The notes beneath the pieces were generated by a model that worked only from the letters and a program-made list of their open reading frames with translations, made no database searches and was not told the DNA's origin. This document shows positions 17,029 through 26,272 of a DNA stretch of 64,000 nucleotides, one piece after another. Both the position numbers and the translations under genes were made by a program. Within the stretch, counting starts at the first letter, position 1. Each line of letters begins with the position of its first letter. Source of the DNA: Arthrobacter sp. CDRTa11 (lineage in GTDB: Bacteria > Actinomycetota > Actinomycetes > Actinomycetales > Micrococcaceae); contig NZ_CP044532.1 in assembly GCF_026427775.1 (NCBI RefSeq), forward strand, positions 372,001-436,000. Reading direction: 5' to 3'.

Positions 17029-19521
17029 ATGTTTGAGCGATTTACGGACCGTGCCCGTCGCGTAGTTGTGCTTGCCCAAGAAGAGGCACGCATGCTGAAC
17101 CACAATTACATTGGTACCGAACACATCCTCTTGGGTCTGATCCATGAGGGTGAGGGCGTTGCCGCCAAAGCTCTTGAGTCCTTGAGCATTTCGCTCGACG
17201 GCGTTCGCGAGCAGGTGCAGGAGATCATCGGCCAGGGCCAGCAGGCCCCGTCCGGGCACATCCCCTTCACCCCCCGCGCCAAGAAGGTGCTGGAACTCTC
17301 GCTGCGCGAGGCCCTGCAGCTTGGCCACAACTACATCGGCACGGAGCACATCCTGCTGGGACTCATCCGTGAGGGTGAGGGCGTTGCCGCCCAGGTGCTG
17401 GTGAAGCTCGGTGCTGACCTCAACCGTGTCCGCCAGCAGGTCATCCAGCTCCTCTCCGGCTACCAGGGCAAGGAAACCACCGGCGCAGGCGTCGGTACGG
17501 GCCAGCCCGAAGGTACCCCGGCCGGTTCGGTTGTCCTGGACCAGTTCGGACGCAACCTGACCCAGGCTGCGCGCGAGAACAAGCTGGATCCGGTGATCGG
17601 TCGCGAGTCGGAAATGGAACGCGTTATGCAGGTCCTTTCCCGCCGCACCAAGAACAACCCGGTCCTGATCGGGGAGCCCGGCGTTGGCAAGACGGCCGTC
17701 GTCGAGGGCCTGGCCCAGGCGATTGTCCGCGGCGACGTCCCGGAAACCATCAAGGACAAGCAGCTGTACACCCTGGACCTCGGGTCCCTGGTGGCCGGCT
17801 CCCGGTACCGCGGTGACTTCGAAGAGCGCCTGAAGAAGGTCCTCAAGGAAATCCGCACCCGCGGCGACATCATCCTCTTCATTGATGAGATCCACACCCT
17901 GGTTGGTGCAGGTGCCGCCGAGGGCGCCATCGACGCCGCGTCCATCCTGAAGCCCATGCTGGCCCGCGGTGAACTGCAGACCATCGGTGCCACCACCCTG
18001 GACGAATACCGCAAGCACATCGAAAAGGACGCAGCGCTGGAGCGCCGCTTCCAGCCGATCCAGGTCAAGGAACCCTCCGTTGCGCATGCGATCGAGATCC
18101 TCAAAGGCCTGCGGGACCGCTACGAGGCACACCACCGCGTCACCATCACCGACGGCGCCCTCGCCTCGGCCGCCAACCTGTCGGAACGCTACATTTCGGA
18201 CCGGTTCCTGCCGGACAAGGCGATCGACCTCATCGATGAAGCCGGTGCACGGCTGCGTATCCGCCGCATGACCGCTCCGCCCGAGCTGAAGGCCATGGAT
18301 GAGCGGATCGCCAAGTTGAAGATGGAGAAGGAATCCGCCATCGACGCGCAGGACTTCGAAGGCGCCGCTTCGCTCCGGGACAAGGAGCAGAAGCTCATCA
18401 CCGAGCGTTCGGAGAAGGAACGCCACTGGAAGTCCGGCGGCATGGACGATATTTCCGAGGTGGATGAGGATCTCATCGCCGAGGTATTGGCCAACTCCAC
18501 TGGCATCCCGGTGTTCAAGCTGACGGAGGAAGAGTCCTCGCGCCTGCTGAAGATGGAAGACGAGCTGCACAAGCGTGTGGTGGGCCAGAACGAGGCCATC
18601 AAGTCCCTGTCCCAGGCAATCCGCCGTACCCGCGCAGGACTCAAGGACCCCAAGCGGCCCGGTGGATCGTTCATCTTCGCCGGCCCCACCGGCGTCGGCA
18701 AGACCGAGCTGGCAAAGGCCCTGGCCGAGTTCCTGTTCGGTGAAGAGGACGCCCTCATCACCCTGGACATGTCCGAGTACTCCGAGAAGCACACCGTCTC
18801 GCGGCTCTTCGGTGCCCCTCCGGGCTACGTGGGCTACGAGGAAGGCGGACAGCTGACCGAAAAGGTCCGCCGCCGTCCGTTCTCCGTGGTCCTGTTCGAT
18901 GAAGTTGAGAAGGCCCACGCGGACCTCTTCAACTCACTGCTCCAGATCCTGGAAGACGGCCGCCTGACCGACTCCCAGGGCCGCGTGGTGGACTTCAAGA
19001 ACACGGTGATCATCATGACCACCAACCTGGGCACCCGGGACATCTCCAAGAGTGTTGCCACCGGCTTCCAGTCCGGTACGGACACGCAGACCGGCTACAA
19101 CCGGATGCGCGCCCGTGTGACGGAGGAGCTCAAGCAGCACTTCCGCCCGGAGTTCCTGAACCGTGTGGATGACGTTGTGGTGTTCCCGCAGCTCACCCAG
19201 GACGAGATCGTCGAGATCGTGGACATGTTCGTGGGCCGCCTGGAAAAGCGCCTCAAGGACAAGGACATGGGCATCGAGCTCACCACCGCGGCCAAGGTCC
19301 TGCTGGCAACGCGAGGCTACGATCCCGCCATGGGTGCACGGCCGCTGCGCCGCACCATCCAGCGCGAGATCGAGGACCAGCTCTCCGAGAAGATCCTCTT
19401 CGGCGAGATTCACGCCGGGGACATCGTGGTGGTGGATGTGGACGGCGAAGGCGACGACGCCAAGTTCACCTTCGCCGGTAACGCCAAGCCGCGCATCCCT
19501 GAGATCGCACCGAGCGTCTAA
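17029..19521 (+). CDS. clpC: ATP-dependent Clp protease ATP-binding subunit ClpC
   Basis: AAA+ unfoldase that feeds substrates to ClpP. The 830-residue protein has two N-terminal Clp repeats (each with [18 protein letters not shown] sequence), a first AAA domain with Walker A GEPGVGKT near residue 216, a UVR-type middle segment ([13 protein letters not shown] region), and a second AAA domain with GPTGVGKT near residue 552 plus the C-terminal small domain. Family-standard length. It is monocistronic, followed by a strong terminator. Confidence 0.97.
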   Translation: MFERFTDRARRVVVLAQEEARMLNHNYIGTEHILLGLIHEGEGVAAKALESLSISLDGVREQVQEIIGQGQQAPSGHIPFTPRAKKVLELSLREALQLGHNYIGTEHILLGLIREGEGVAAQVLVKLGADLNRVRQQVIQLLSGYQGKETTGAGVGTGQPEGTPAGSVVLDQFGRNLTQAARENKLDPVIGRESEMERVMQVLSRRTKNNPVLIGEPGVGKTAVVEGLAQAIVRGDVPETIKDKQLYTLDLGSLVAGSRYRGDFEERLKKVLKEIRTRGDIILFIDEIHTLVGAGAAEGAIDAASILKPMLARGELQTIGATTLDEYRKHIEKDAALERRFQPIQVKEPSVAHAIEILKGLRDRYEAHHRVTITDGALASAANLSERYISDRFLPDKAIDLIDEAGARLRIRRMTAPPELKAMDERIAKLKMEKESAIDAQDFEGAASLRDKEQKLITERSEKERHWKSGGMDDISEVDEDLIAEVLANSTGIPVFKLTEEESSRLLKMEDELHKRVVGQNEAIKSLSQAIRRTRAGLKDPKRPGGSFIFAGPTGVGKTELAKALAEFLFGEEDALITLDMSEYSEKHTVSRLFGAPPGYVGYEEGGQLTEKVRRRPFSVVLFDEVEKAHADLFNSLLQILEDGRLTDSQGRVVDFKNTVIIMTTNLGTRDISKSVATGFQSGTDTQTGYNRMRARVTEELKQHFRPEFLNRVDDVVVFPQLTQDEIVEIVDMFVGRLEKRLKDKDMGIELTTAAKVLLATRGYDPAMGARPLRRTIQREIEDQLSEKILFGEIHAGDIVVVDVDGEGDDAKFTFAGNAKPRIPEIAPSV

Positions 19522-19530
19522 GCACCAACC

Positions 19531-19576
19531 CGAAGGCCCCGCCACTCCCGCAAAGGAGCAGGCGGGGCCTTTCGCT
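19531..19576 (+). terminator. Terminator of clpC
   Basis: CGAAGGCCCCGCC (19531-19543) and GGCGGGGCCTTTCG (19561-19574) form a GC-rich stem 10 bases after the clpC stop. Confidence 0.85.
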
Positions 19577-19643
19577 TGTTAAGCTCCCATCCGGTCAAAG
19601 GCTGAGTCCGGTGCGTGGTCGGGGCGCTGCCGTGGTTCTGTCC

Positions 19644-19725
19644 GGTGCCGGCCATCAGAGATTTCCCGGCGCCTGCTCGTTCCTCGCTTTGACGGCGCCT
19701 ACATAAATCCCTGATGCCCGGCACC
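19644..19725 (+). repeat. Structured palindromic element A
   Basis: Outer arms 19644-19664 and 19705-19725 pair at 19 of 21 positions. Inside, GGCGCC (19668-19673) pairs with GGCGCC (19694-19699) and closes a 20-base loop TGCTCGTTCCTCGCTTTGAC (19674-19693). The loop is shared with elements B and C, whereas both stems differ in sequence. Between stems lie CCC on the 5' side and TACAT on the 3' side. Confidence 0.8.
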
Positions 19726-19878
19726 TCGTGCGCGGACTCACCTTGGCTCTATACGCTGGAGCCTGACATGAGCGGCCTTGGCCCGCTTGAGCGGTGCTGC
19801 CCAAAGCCGCTCATGCGGGGCAGAACCGTTCGTGCGGGGGATCTGTTGGCTGGGAAGCGTTCTTGCGCCACAAGCGAG

Positions 19879-19950
19879 GGTGCCGGGGGCATTTGTGTAG
19901 CTTGCGTCAAAGCGACGAAGGAGCAGCAAGCGGCAAATGCCGCCGGTGCC
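19879..19950 (-). repeat. Structured palindromic element B (inverted orientation)
   Basis: On the minus strand the loop reads TGCTCCTTCGTCGCTTTGAC (19925-19906), closed by GCTTGC/GCAAGC (19926-19931 with 19900-19905). The outer arms 19879-19894 and 19935-19950 pair with two G-T wobbles and one mismatch. Spacers on the minus strand are GCC and TACAC, matching the layout of elements A and C. Confidence 0.8.
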
Positions 19951-20043
19951 GGAGCGAACCCAGCCACAGCAACGCACCCGAGCGACACTCGTGCTCGGCG
20001 CGGGGCTTTGTGATGCGGGGCACAGTCGGGTTGAATCGGGTAC

Positions 20044-22182
20044 ATGGCTAACCTGAACCCGGCGATCCCGGGCGAGCAACCTTTGACCCCTTTCCATGAC
20101 CTGGACCATTACCTGGCTATCCCCCGGGTGAGCGGCCTTGCCCTAAGCCCGGACGGGCGGAGGCTGGTCACCACCGTCTCCACCCTCAACGGCAAAGGCA
20201 CCGAATTCGCCACAGCGCTTTGGGAGCTTGACCCCACGGGCGAAAAGCAGGCCCGGCGGATCACCCGCAGCGCCAAAGGAGAGGCCGGGGCCGTCTTCGC
20301 AGCCAACGGCGATGTCTACTTCACCTCGGCCCGGCCGGACCCGGAAAGCCCCGACGGCGATCCCGTCAAGGCCCTGTGGCTGCTCCCGGCAGGCGGCGGC
20401 GAGGCCAGGGTAATTCTCTCCAGGCCGGGCGGAGTGGACAAGGTCCTGTCTGCCCGGGACGCCGACGCGACATTCGTTATTGCCGAGATCCTGGCCGGTT
20501 CCACGGACGAGGACAATGATGCGGAGCGGCGTAAGGCCCGCAAGGACAACAAAGTGGCCGCCATACTGCACAGCGAATATCCGGTGCGTTATTGGGACTC
20601 GGACCTGGGCCCCGGCCAGCCGCGGATCTTCGCCGTCGATGAGGGCCAGGACGAAGAGGCGGGAAAGCCTGCCACGGTGGATGCTGCCCCGCCGCGCGTC
20701 CTTCGCAACCTCACCCCCCACGCAGGGCCCCGGCTGCGGGAAGCGGAAACGGTGGCCAGCCCGGACGGCAGGACCATTTACACGAGCTACACGAGGCCGT
20801 TGGCGAAGGCAGAAAGCCGTTCGGTGCTGGTGGCCGTGGATGTGGCTTCCGGCAACCGGAATGTGCTGCTGGACGAGGAAGGCATGAGCTACTTCCCCGG
20901 CCCGGTCAGTCCGGACGGCAACACGCTGGTTGTGGTCAGCGAAAGCGACACCACCCCGCATCAGGCGCCGCAGGTCAAGCTGAACCTTCTGGATGTTTCC
21001 GGCCGGCTGGATTCACCCGGCCAGACAGGGGGCGCCGCCCGCCTCACCGCGCTGGTTCATGACTGGGACCGCTGGGCAAGGCCCGCCGCCTGGCTCCCGG
21101 ACGGTTCAGCACTGCTGGTCACAGCGGACGACGACGGCGCGTCGCCGGTCTTCCGGATCAGCCTCCCGGCGTCTGCTGCTGAAGTGAGCGTCACGAGGCT
21201 GACGCAGGATGCGGCGGCGTACACCGACGTCGTGGTGTCACCGGAAGGACGCACCGCGTATGCGCTGCGCAGCTCCTACGCCTTCCCGCCGGAAGCCGTT
21301 CGGATCGACCTGGAAACGGGTGAGGCAACGCGCCTTCCGGCGCCGGCCGAACGGCCTGCGGTTCCGGGCCGGCTGGAACGGCTGGCGGCGACGGCGGCCG
21401 ACGGCGCACGGGTGCCTGCCTATCTGGCTCTGCCAGAGGGAGCATCGGCCGATGCGCCTGCGCCGATGCTGCTGTGGATCCACGGCGGCCCGCTGGGATC
21501 CTGGAACGCCTGGACCTGGCGGTGGAACCCGTGGCTGCTCACAGCGAAGGGCTATGCGGTCCTGTTGCCCGACCCCGCGCTGTCCACAGGTTACGGGCAG
21601 TCGTACATCCAGCGCGGCTGGGGGGAATGGGGCAAGGCTCCCTTTACTGACCTGATGGCCGCCACGGACGCCGCTGAGAGGCGCCCCGACATCGATCCGA
21701 CCCGAACCGCGGCCATGGGAGGGTCCTTTGGCGGCTACATGGCCAACTGGGTTGCCGGGCACACTGACCGCTTCAGGGCAGTGGTCACCCATGCCAGCCT
21801 GTGGGCCCTGGACCAGTTCGGGCCCACCACTGACGATTCGCAGTACTGGCTGAGGGAAATGACCGAGGAGATGGCCATTGAGAACTCGCCGCACCGCCAT
21901 GTGGAAAAGATCAGCACGCCCATGCTGGTGATCCACGGGGACAAGGACTACCGGGTGCCCATCGGTGAAGGCCTGCGGCTCTGGTACGAGCTGTTGTCCA
22001 AATCCCAACTGGCCGCCGACCGGGACGGCCAGACTCCGCACCGCTTCCTGTACTTCCCCGACGAGAACCACTGGGTCCTGCAACCGCAGCATGCCAAGGT
22101 TTGGTACGGCGTCGTGGAAAGCTTCCTCGCCAAGCACGTGCTGGACGAGGAGCTCCCGGTACCGGCCGAGCTGGGTCTCTAA
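20044..22182 (+). CDS. S9 family (prolyl oligopeptidase-type) serine peptidase
   Basis: A 712-residue peptidase with an N-terminal beta-propeller (WD40-like PD40 repeats such as ALSPDGRRLVTTVS and SPDGRTIYTSYTR) and a C-terminal alpha/beta-hydrolase domain. The nucleophile is Ser561 in GGSFGGYMANW, with Asp near 633 (IHGDKDYRVP) and His676 (DENHWVL). It has no signal peptide, so it is probably cytoplasmic and acts on short peptides, like acylaminoacyl-peptidase or DPP IV-type members. It is bracketed by the structured elements A/B and C. Confidence 0.92.
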   Translation: MANLNPAIPGEQPLTPFHDLDHYLAIPRVSGLALSPDGRRLVTTVSTLNGKGTEFATALWELDPTGEKQARRITRSAKGEAGAVFAANGDVYFTSARPDPESPDGDPVKALWLLPAGGGEARVILSRPGGVDKVLSARDADATFVIAEILAGSTDEDNDAERRKARKDNKVAAILHSEYPVRYWDSDLGPGQPRIFAVDEGQDEEAGKPATVDAAPPRVLRNLTPHAGPRLREAETVASPDGRTIYTSYTRPLAKAESRSVLVAVDVASGNRNVLLDEEGMSYFPGPVSPDGNTLVVVSESDTTPHQAPQVKLNLLDVSGRLDSPGQTGGAARLTALVHDWDRWARPAAWLPDGSALLVTADDDGASPVFRISLPASAAEVSVTRLTQDAAAYTDVVVSPEGRTAYALRSSYAFPPEAVRIDLETGEATRLPAPAERPAVPGRLERLAATAADGARVPAYLALPEGASADAPAPMLLWIHGGPLGSWNAWTWRWNPWLLTAKGYAVLLPDPALSTGYGQSYIQRGWGEWGKAPFTDLMAATDAAERRPDIDPTRTAAMGGSFGGYMANWVAGHTDRFRAVVTHASLWALDQFGPTTDDSQYWLREMTEEMAIENSPHRHVEKISTPMLVIHGDKDYRVPIGEGLRLWYELLSKSQLAADRDGQTPHRFLYFPDENHWVLQPQHAKVWYGVVESFLAKHVLDEELPVPAELGL

Positions 22183-22192
22183 GCTCCTGCTC

Positions 22193-22264
22193 GGAGGCTG
22201 GGACATTTCCCGCGTGCTGCTGGTTCCTCGCTTTGACGCACGCTACAGGAATGTCCCAGCCTCC
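22193..22264 (+). repeat. Structured palindromic element C
   Basis: Outer arms 22193-22207 and 22250-22264 are a perfect 15-bp stem. Inner GCGTGC (22212-22217) pairs with GCACGC (22238-22243) around the 20-base loop TGCTGGTTCCTCGCTTTGAC (22218-22237). It starts 10 bases after the S9 peptidase stop and could also act as its terminator, but the conserved loop argues for more than that. Confidence 0.8.
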
Positions 22265-22341
22265 TTCGCCTCGTACCGGTATCGGAGCGCTCCAAGCGGC
22301 CCAGTCTTCGAGCCGGACGCTGCGGCCATAGGATTGAACCT

Positions 22342-22851
22342 GTGACTGACTCCTTCCGTATCCGTCCTGCCCGCACTAGTGATGTGGCCGCCATCAAGAG
22401 ACTGGTGGCGCCGCTGGCTGAGCAGCGGATCCTGATGGCCAAGGAGACGGTGGCGTACTACGAGAGCCTGCAGGAGTTCCGGATCGCCGAATCGGACGAC
22501 GGCGACGTCATCGGCTGCGGCGCTTTGCACGTGATGTGGGAAGACCTGGCAGAGGTGCGCACCCTTGCCGCCTCAGACGCCTGGCGGGGCAGGGGCGTTG
22601 GCCATGTGCTGGTGGAGAGTCTTCTGGAGGAAGCGCGTCAGTTGGGCGTGGGAAGGGTCTTCTGCCTCACGTTTGAGGTGGACTTCTTCAAGCGCCACGG
22701 CTTTGAGGTGATGGCGGACCAGACGGCGGTGGACCCGGAGGTGTACTCGGAGCTGCTGCGCTCGCACGACGAAGGCGTGGCCGAGTTCCTGGACCTCGCG
22801 CGCGTAAAACCCAATACCCTTGGCAACACGCGAATGATCAAGTTCCTCTGA
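22342..22851 (+). CDS. argA: Amino-acid N-acetyltransferase (ArgA-type GNAT)
   Basis: A 169-residue GNAT protein resembling the short actinobacterial glutamate N-acetyltransferase (Rv2747 type) that makes N-acetylglutamate for arginine synthesis. Features are IRPARTSDVAAIKRLV at the N-terminus, the acetyl-CoA loop RGRGVGHVLVE, and the VDFFKRHGFE segment. GTG 22342 starts the frame. Other arginine genes are absent nearby, so the assignment rests on the sequence only. Confidence 0.75.
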   Translation: MTDSFRIRPARTSDVAAIKRLVAPLAEQRILMAKETVAYYESLQEFRIAESDDGDVIGCGALHVMWEDLAEVRTLAASDAWRGRGVGHVLVESLLEEARQLGVGRVFCLTFEVDFFKRHGFEVMADQTAVDPEVYSELLRSHDEGVAEFLDLARVKPNTLGNTRMIKFL

Positions 22852-22946
22852 ACAGGTCCTTCGTTGCTCCCTGAGCACGGAGAGACAGGGCCAGAATGAC
22901 GCGGTGATAATGCATGATTTTTATAGTCTTCACATTGGTCGATTCG

Positions 22947-22991
22947 ATGGATAAACTGCTGGGAGCTTGCTGGGGAGCAAACCCCGACTAA
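22947..22991 (+). other. Possible leader peptide / repeat copy 1 (GATGGATAAACTGC)
   Basis: ATTCGATGGATAAACTGCTGGG here and ATTTGATGGATAAACTGCCAGG near 24458 share a 14-base identical core. Read as a frame it gives a 14-residue peptide MDKLLGACWGANPD ending at TAA 22991, 12 bases before the FAD oxidoreductase start. It could be a duplicated promoter segment or a short leader; evidence is thin. Confidence 0.3.
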
Positions 22992-23003
22992 TGAAAGCAC
23001 CTC

Positions 23004-24425
23004 ATGCACATCCTCTCCTCCCACACGGAAAAAACCGAGCTTCAGCTTCTGGTCCGTGGGCTCGTGTATGCCCCCGGCGACCCCCACTATGACGCGGAAG
23101 TGGCAGCGTTTAACCTCGCCACCCGCCACACCCCGGACCTGGTACTGAGCGCAGTCAACGCCGACGACGTCGTGGCCGCGGTCCGGTGGGCAGCCGCCCG
23201 CGGTATGTCCATTTCAGTCCAGTCCACTGGCCACGGAGCCGCCAACGCCATTACCGATGGCCTGCTTATCAGTACCCGGCTGATGCTGGAACTCTTCATC
23301 GATCCTGACGAGCGGACGGCGCGCGTCGGCGCCGGGGTGCGCTGGCGGGACGTCCTCAGGGCAGCTGCGCCCTACGGGCTGATGGGCCTGCACGGCTCCA
23401 GTACCGACGTCGGCGTTGTTGGCTACACGCTGGGCGGCGGTTTGCCGCTCCTGGGGCGGAAGTACGGCTTTGCCTCCGACCATGTGCTGGCATTCGACGT
23501 GGTGACCCCCGATGGCGTCCTGCGCCGAGTGGATGCAGCAAGCGACCCGCGGCTGTTTGCCCTGCTCCGCGGCGGCAAGGGGAACTTCGGCATTGTCACG
23601 GCCATGGAGTTCTCGCTGTTCCCGGCCGGTGAACTCTTCGCCGGCGGCATCTTTTACGACGGCGGTCACTCCCGGGATGTGCTGGCAGGGTTCCGCGAGT
23701 GGATCCGGCATCTTCCCGCCGAGGCTTCCGCCTCCCTGGCATTCCTCCGCCTGCCGGACATGGAGGAAGTACCGGCGTTCCTCCGCGGCAAGTTTGTGAT
23801 GCACCTCCGGTTCGCCTGGCAGGGCGATGCGGCTGAAGGAGCTCAAATCTTGGCGCCGATGCGGGAGGTGGCTCCGGTCCTGCTGGACGGGGCAGGCCCG
23901 CTGCCGTACGCGCGGGTGGACGAGATCCACGCAGACCCGGAACGCCCGGTTCCTGTCCGGGAAGGCGGCATGCTGCTGAGGGATCTGGACGCGGGCCTTG
24001 AGGACGCGCTGCTCCGACTGGCTGGACCAGGCAGCACCGCGCCGCTCCTGTTGGCTGAAATCCGGCTGATGGGAGGAGCGCTGGCCAGGCCATTAAATGC
24101 CGAGGTGGCCGGCTTCGACTACGTGGGTGGACGTGATGCCGCACTGTCCTTCTTTGCGGTGGGCATCATGGTGCCGCAGCTCGCGCACCTGGTTCCGGCA
24201 GCCATCCAGGAAGCCCGGGAGGTCCTGGAGCCTTTCGGCACGGGCGGTACGGCCGTCAACCTGCATGGGCACCTTACGTCGCCGGAACTGGCCTCCCGCG
24301 CCTGGCCGGAAGCTGCCCGGGAACGGCTCAGCAAGGCCAAGGCTGAGCTGGATCCAAAGAATTTGTTCCGTCACGGCCATGCAATCCAACCAGCGGCAGG
24401 ACAATTGCGGACCTTCGTCGCTTAG
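23004..24425 (+). CDS. FAD-binding oxidoreductase (PCMH/BBE-type)
   Basis: A 473-residue flavoenzyme of the berberine-bridge/6-hydroxynicotine oxidase family. The PCMH FAD domain spans about residues 45-215, with QSTGHGAAN holding the histidine that is covalently flavinylated in many relatives, and GYTLGGGLPLLGRKYG. The C-terminal BBE motif RLSKAKAELDPKNLFRHGHAI ends the protein. It probably oxidises a small alcohol, sugar or alkaloid-like substrate with O2. It stands alone between two copies of a short repeat. Confidence 0.85.
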   Translation: MHILSSHTEKTELQLLVRGLVYAPGDPHYDAEVAAFNLATRHTPDLVLSAVNADDVVAAVRWAAARGMSISVQSTGHGAANAITDGLLISTRLMLELFIDPDERTARVGAGVRWRDVLRAAAPYGLMGLHGSSTDVGVVGYTLGGGLPLLGRKYGFASDHVLAFDVVTPDGVLRRVDAASDPRLFALLRGGKGNFGIVTAMEFSLFPAGELFAGGIFYDGGHSRDVLAGFREWIRHLPAEASASLAFLRLPDMEEVPAFLRGKFVMHLRFAWQGDAAEGAQILAPMREVAPVLLDGAGPLPYARVDEIHADPERPVPVREGGMLLRDLDAGLEDALLRLAGPGSTAPLLLAEIRLMGGALARPLNAEVAGFDYVGGRDAALSFFAVGIMVPQLAHLVPAAIQEAREVLEPFGTGGTAVNLHGHLTSPELASRAWPEAARERLSKAKAELDPKNLFRHGHAIQPAAGQLRTFVA

Positions 24426-24461
24426 CAGGCGAGCCTCCCGGGATTGGCATTAGACTATTTG

Positions 24462-24596
24462 ATGGATAAACTGCCAGGGATCGCAGTTTCAGGGATTCGC
24501 GTGAAAGGGACAGTCATGGGGGCTGTCCCTTTCGTCGTGAGCGGCACAGAGCCTCAAACTACCCTCGTCCCGGTGGCGGTAGTAGGGTCAAAGTGA
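24462..24596 (+). other. Possible 44-aa ORF / repeat copy 2 upstream of dhaK
   Basis: A frame from ATG 24462 (MDKLPGIAVSGIRVKGTVMG...) runs to TGA 24596 and shares its first 14 bases with the segment at 22947. The rest of the peptide has no recognisable feature and no clear ribosome site, so it may be only the dhaK leader region. The dhaK promoter should lie in 24426-24620. Confidence 0.25.
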
Positions 24597-24635
24597 CATC
24601 CTCCAGGAAGCACCCCACGTCCCAGGAGCTCCGCC

Positions 24636-25637
24636 GTGAAAAAACTTATCAACGATCCGCGCAGCGTTGTGGACGAATCCGTGGAGGGCTTCGGACTTGC
24701 CTACGCAGACCTGGTAAAAGTCAGCACCGACCCCACTTTCGTTGTCCGTGCAGACGCGCCGGTGGTTGGGAAAGTGGGACTGGTTTCAGGGGGCGGCAGC
24801 GGACATGAACCCCTCCACGCGGGCTTCGTGGGGCGCGGAATGCTCGACGCCGCTGTGCCCGGCGCGGTTTTTACCTCGCCCACTCCTGACCAGATCCTTC
24901 CGGCGACGCTGGCGGTTAACTCCGGCGCCGGCGTCGTCCACATCGTGAAGAACTACACCGGTGACGTCCTCAATTTCGAAACAGCGGCTGAACTGGCAGA
25001 GGCAGAAGGGATCCAGGTCCGTGCCGTCCTGGTGAACGATGACGTTGGGGTGGAGGACTCGCTCCATACCGCTGGCCGGCGTGGCGTGGGCGGAACCGTG
25101 CTGGTGGAAAAAATAGCGGGCGCAGCCGCCCAGCGGGGGGACGGCATGGATGCCGTTGCCGCCATCGGTGAGCGTGTGAACAGCAACGTCCGCAGCATGG
25201 GCGTCGCGCTGTCCGCCTGCACCGTCCCGCATGCAGGATCGCCGAGCTTCGACCTGGAGGATAACGAGATCGAAATCGGCATCGGGATCCACGGCGAACC
25301 CGGCCGGCACCGCATCCCGATGGAGCGTGCGGATGGGATCACCGACCGGCTGTTGCAGCCGGTGCTGGACGATCTGGGTGTGGGCGCGGGGGACAGGCTG
25401 CTGCTGTTCGTGAACGGCATGGGCGGGACACCCCTGAGCGAGCTCTACATTGTCTACCGCAGGGCGGCACAGGTGATTGCCGCCAGGGGAGCCACCGTGG
25501 AGCGGAACCTGGTGGGGAACTACATCACCGCGCTGGAAATGCAGGGCTGCTCCATTTCCGTGCTGCGGCTGGACGACGAGCTTATTGATTTGTGGGATGC
25601 CCCCGTTCACACGGCTGCCTTGCGCTGGGGCGTGTAG
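24636..25637 (+). CDS. dhaK: Dihydroxyacetone kinase subunit DhaK
   Basis: Binds dihydroxyacetone covalently for phosphorylation by DhaL. The 333-residue protein starts MKKLINDPRSVVDE, has the conserved GGGSGHEP loop near residue 52, and IGIGIHGEPG with His219, equivalent to E. coli DhaK His218 that forms the hemiaminal with substrate. First gene of a dhaK-dhaL-dhaM operon of the PTS-dependent type. Note that no glycerol dehydrogenase is adjacent. Confidence 0.95.
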   Translation: MKKLINDPRSVVDESVEGFGLAYADLVKVSTDPTFVVRADAPVVGKVGLVSGGGSGHEPLHAGFVGRGMLDAAVPGAVFTSPTPDQILPATLAVNSGAGVVHIVKNYTGDVLNFETAAELAEAEGIQVRAVLVNDDVGVEDSLHTAGRRGVGGTVLVEKIAGAAAQRGDGMDAVAAIGERVNSNVRSMGVALSACTVPHAGSPSFDLEDNEIEIGIGIHGEPGRHRIPMERADGITDRLLQPVLDDLGVGAGDRLLLFVNGMGGTPLSELYIVYRRAAQVIAARGATVERNLVGNYITALEMQGCSISVLRLDDELIDLWDAPVHTAALRWGV

Positions 25638-25639
25638 CC

Positions 25640-26272
25640 ATGATGCTGGATGTGAACTGGGCCGTTAGATGGCTGACCCTATGCGCCCAGGCCATGGCGG
25701 CACACCGGCTTGAACTCATCGAACTGGACCGCGCCATCGGGGACTCGGACCATGGGGAGAACATGGACCGCGGCTTCCAGGCCGTCCTGGAAAAACTTGC
25801 CGAGGCGCCGCCGGAAACTCCCGGTGCCGCATTCAAGCTGACCGCCATGACGCTGATGTCCAAGGTGGGAGGCGCCGCGGGCCCTCTGTACGGGACTGCT
25901 TTCCTGCGCGCTGCCACCTTTCTCGGAGACGCCATCGAGGTGGACCCGGCGGCCCTGGCAGGTGCCCTCGCCGCCGCCCGTGACGGCATTGTGGCCAGGG
26001 GCAAGGCTGAGACGGGGGACAAAACCATGGTGGATGCGTGGACTCCCGCTGTTGAGGCCGCACAGGCGGCGGCTGCCGACGCCGACGGCAACGTCCTGGC
26101 AGTGCTGGTCGCTGCCGCCGAGGCGGCCGAGGCAGGTGCAGCGGCGACGGACCCGCTGGTGGCACGCAAAGGCCGGGCCAGCTACCTGGGCGAACGGAGC
26201 GTTGGGCACCGTGACCCAGGCGCCGCCTCCAGCGCGCTTATTTTCCGGGCTGCCGTTGGGGCTGCCGCGTGA
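25640..26272 (+). CDS. dhaL: Dihydroxyacetone kinase subunit DhaL
   Basis: Carries ADP/ATP and transfers phosphate to DhaK-bound dihydroxyacetone. The 210-residue protein has the magnesium-binding ELDRAIGDSDHGENM motif, MTLMSKVGGAAGPLYGT, and the C-terminal RKGRASYLGERSVGHRDPGA nucleotide-binding segment. Start at ATG 25640, 2 bases after the dhaK stop; ATG 25643 is an equal alternative. The 3' end overlaps dhaM by 4 bases. Confidence 0.95.
   Translation: MMLDVNWAVRWLTLCAQAMAAHRLELIELDRAIGDSDHGENMDRGFQAVLEKLAEAPPETPGAAFKLTAMTLMSKVGGAAGPLYGTAFLRAATFLGDAIEVDPAALAGALAAARDGIVARGKAETGDKTMVDAWTPAVEAAQAAAADADGNVLAVLVAAAEAAEAGAAATDPLVARKGRASYLGERSVGHRDPGAASSALIFRAAVGAAA

Larger units (their letters stand above)
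19577..20043. other. Intergenic region containing two structured elements
   Basis: No gene is supported here. The region is largely occupied by elements A and B (listed separately), inverted relative to each other, with about 150 bases between. The remainder contains the promoter of the S9 peptidase, which I could not locate precisely. Confidence 0.6.

Noticed and set aside
16676..17065. 129-codon plus-strand frame before clpC
   Set aside because: It crosses the clpC start and has unnatural composition; no motif.
16942..18918. 658-codon minus-strand frame inside clpC
   Set aside because: Antisense artefact of GC-rich third positions; clpC is unambiguous on the plus strand.
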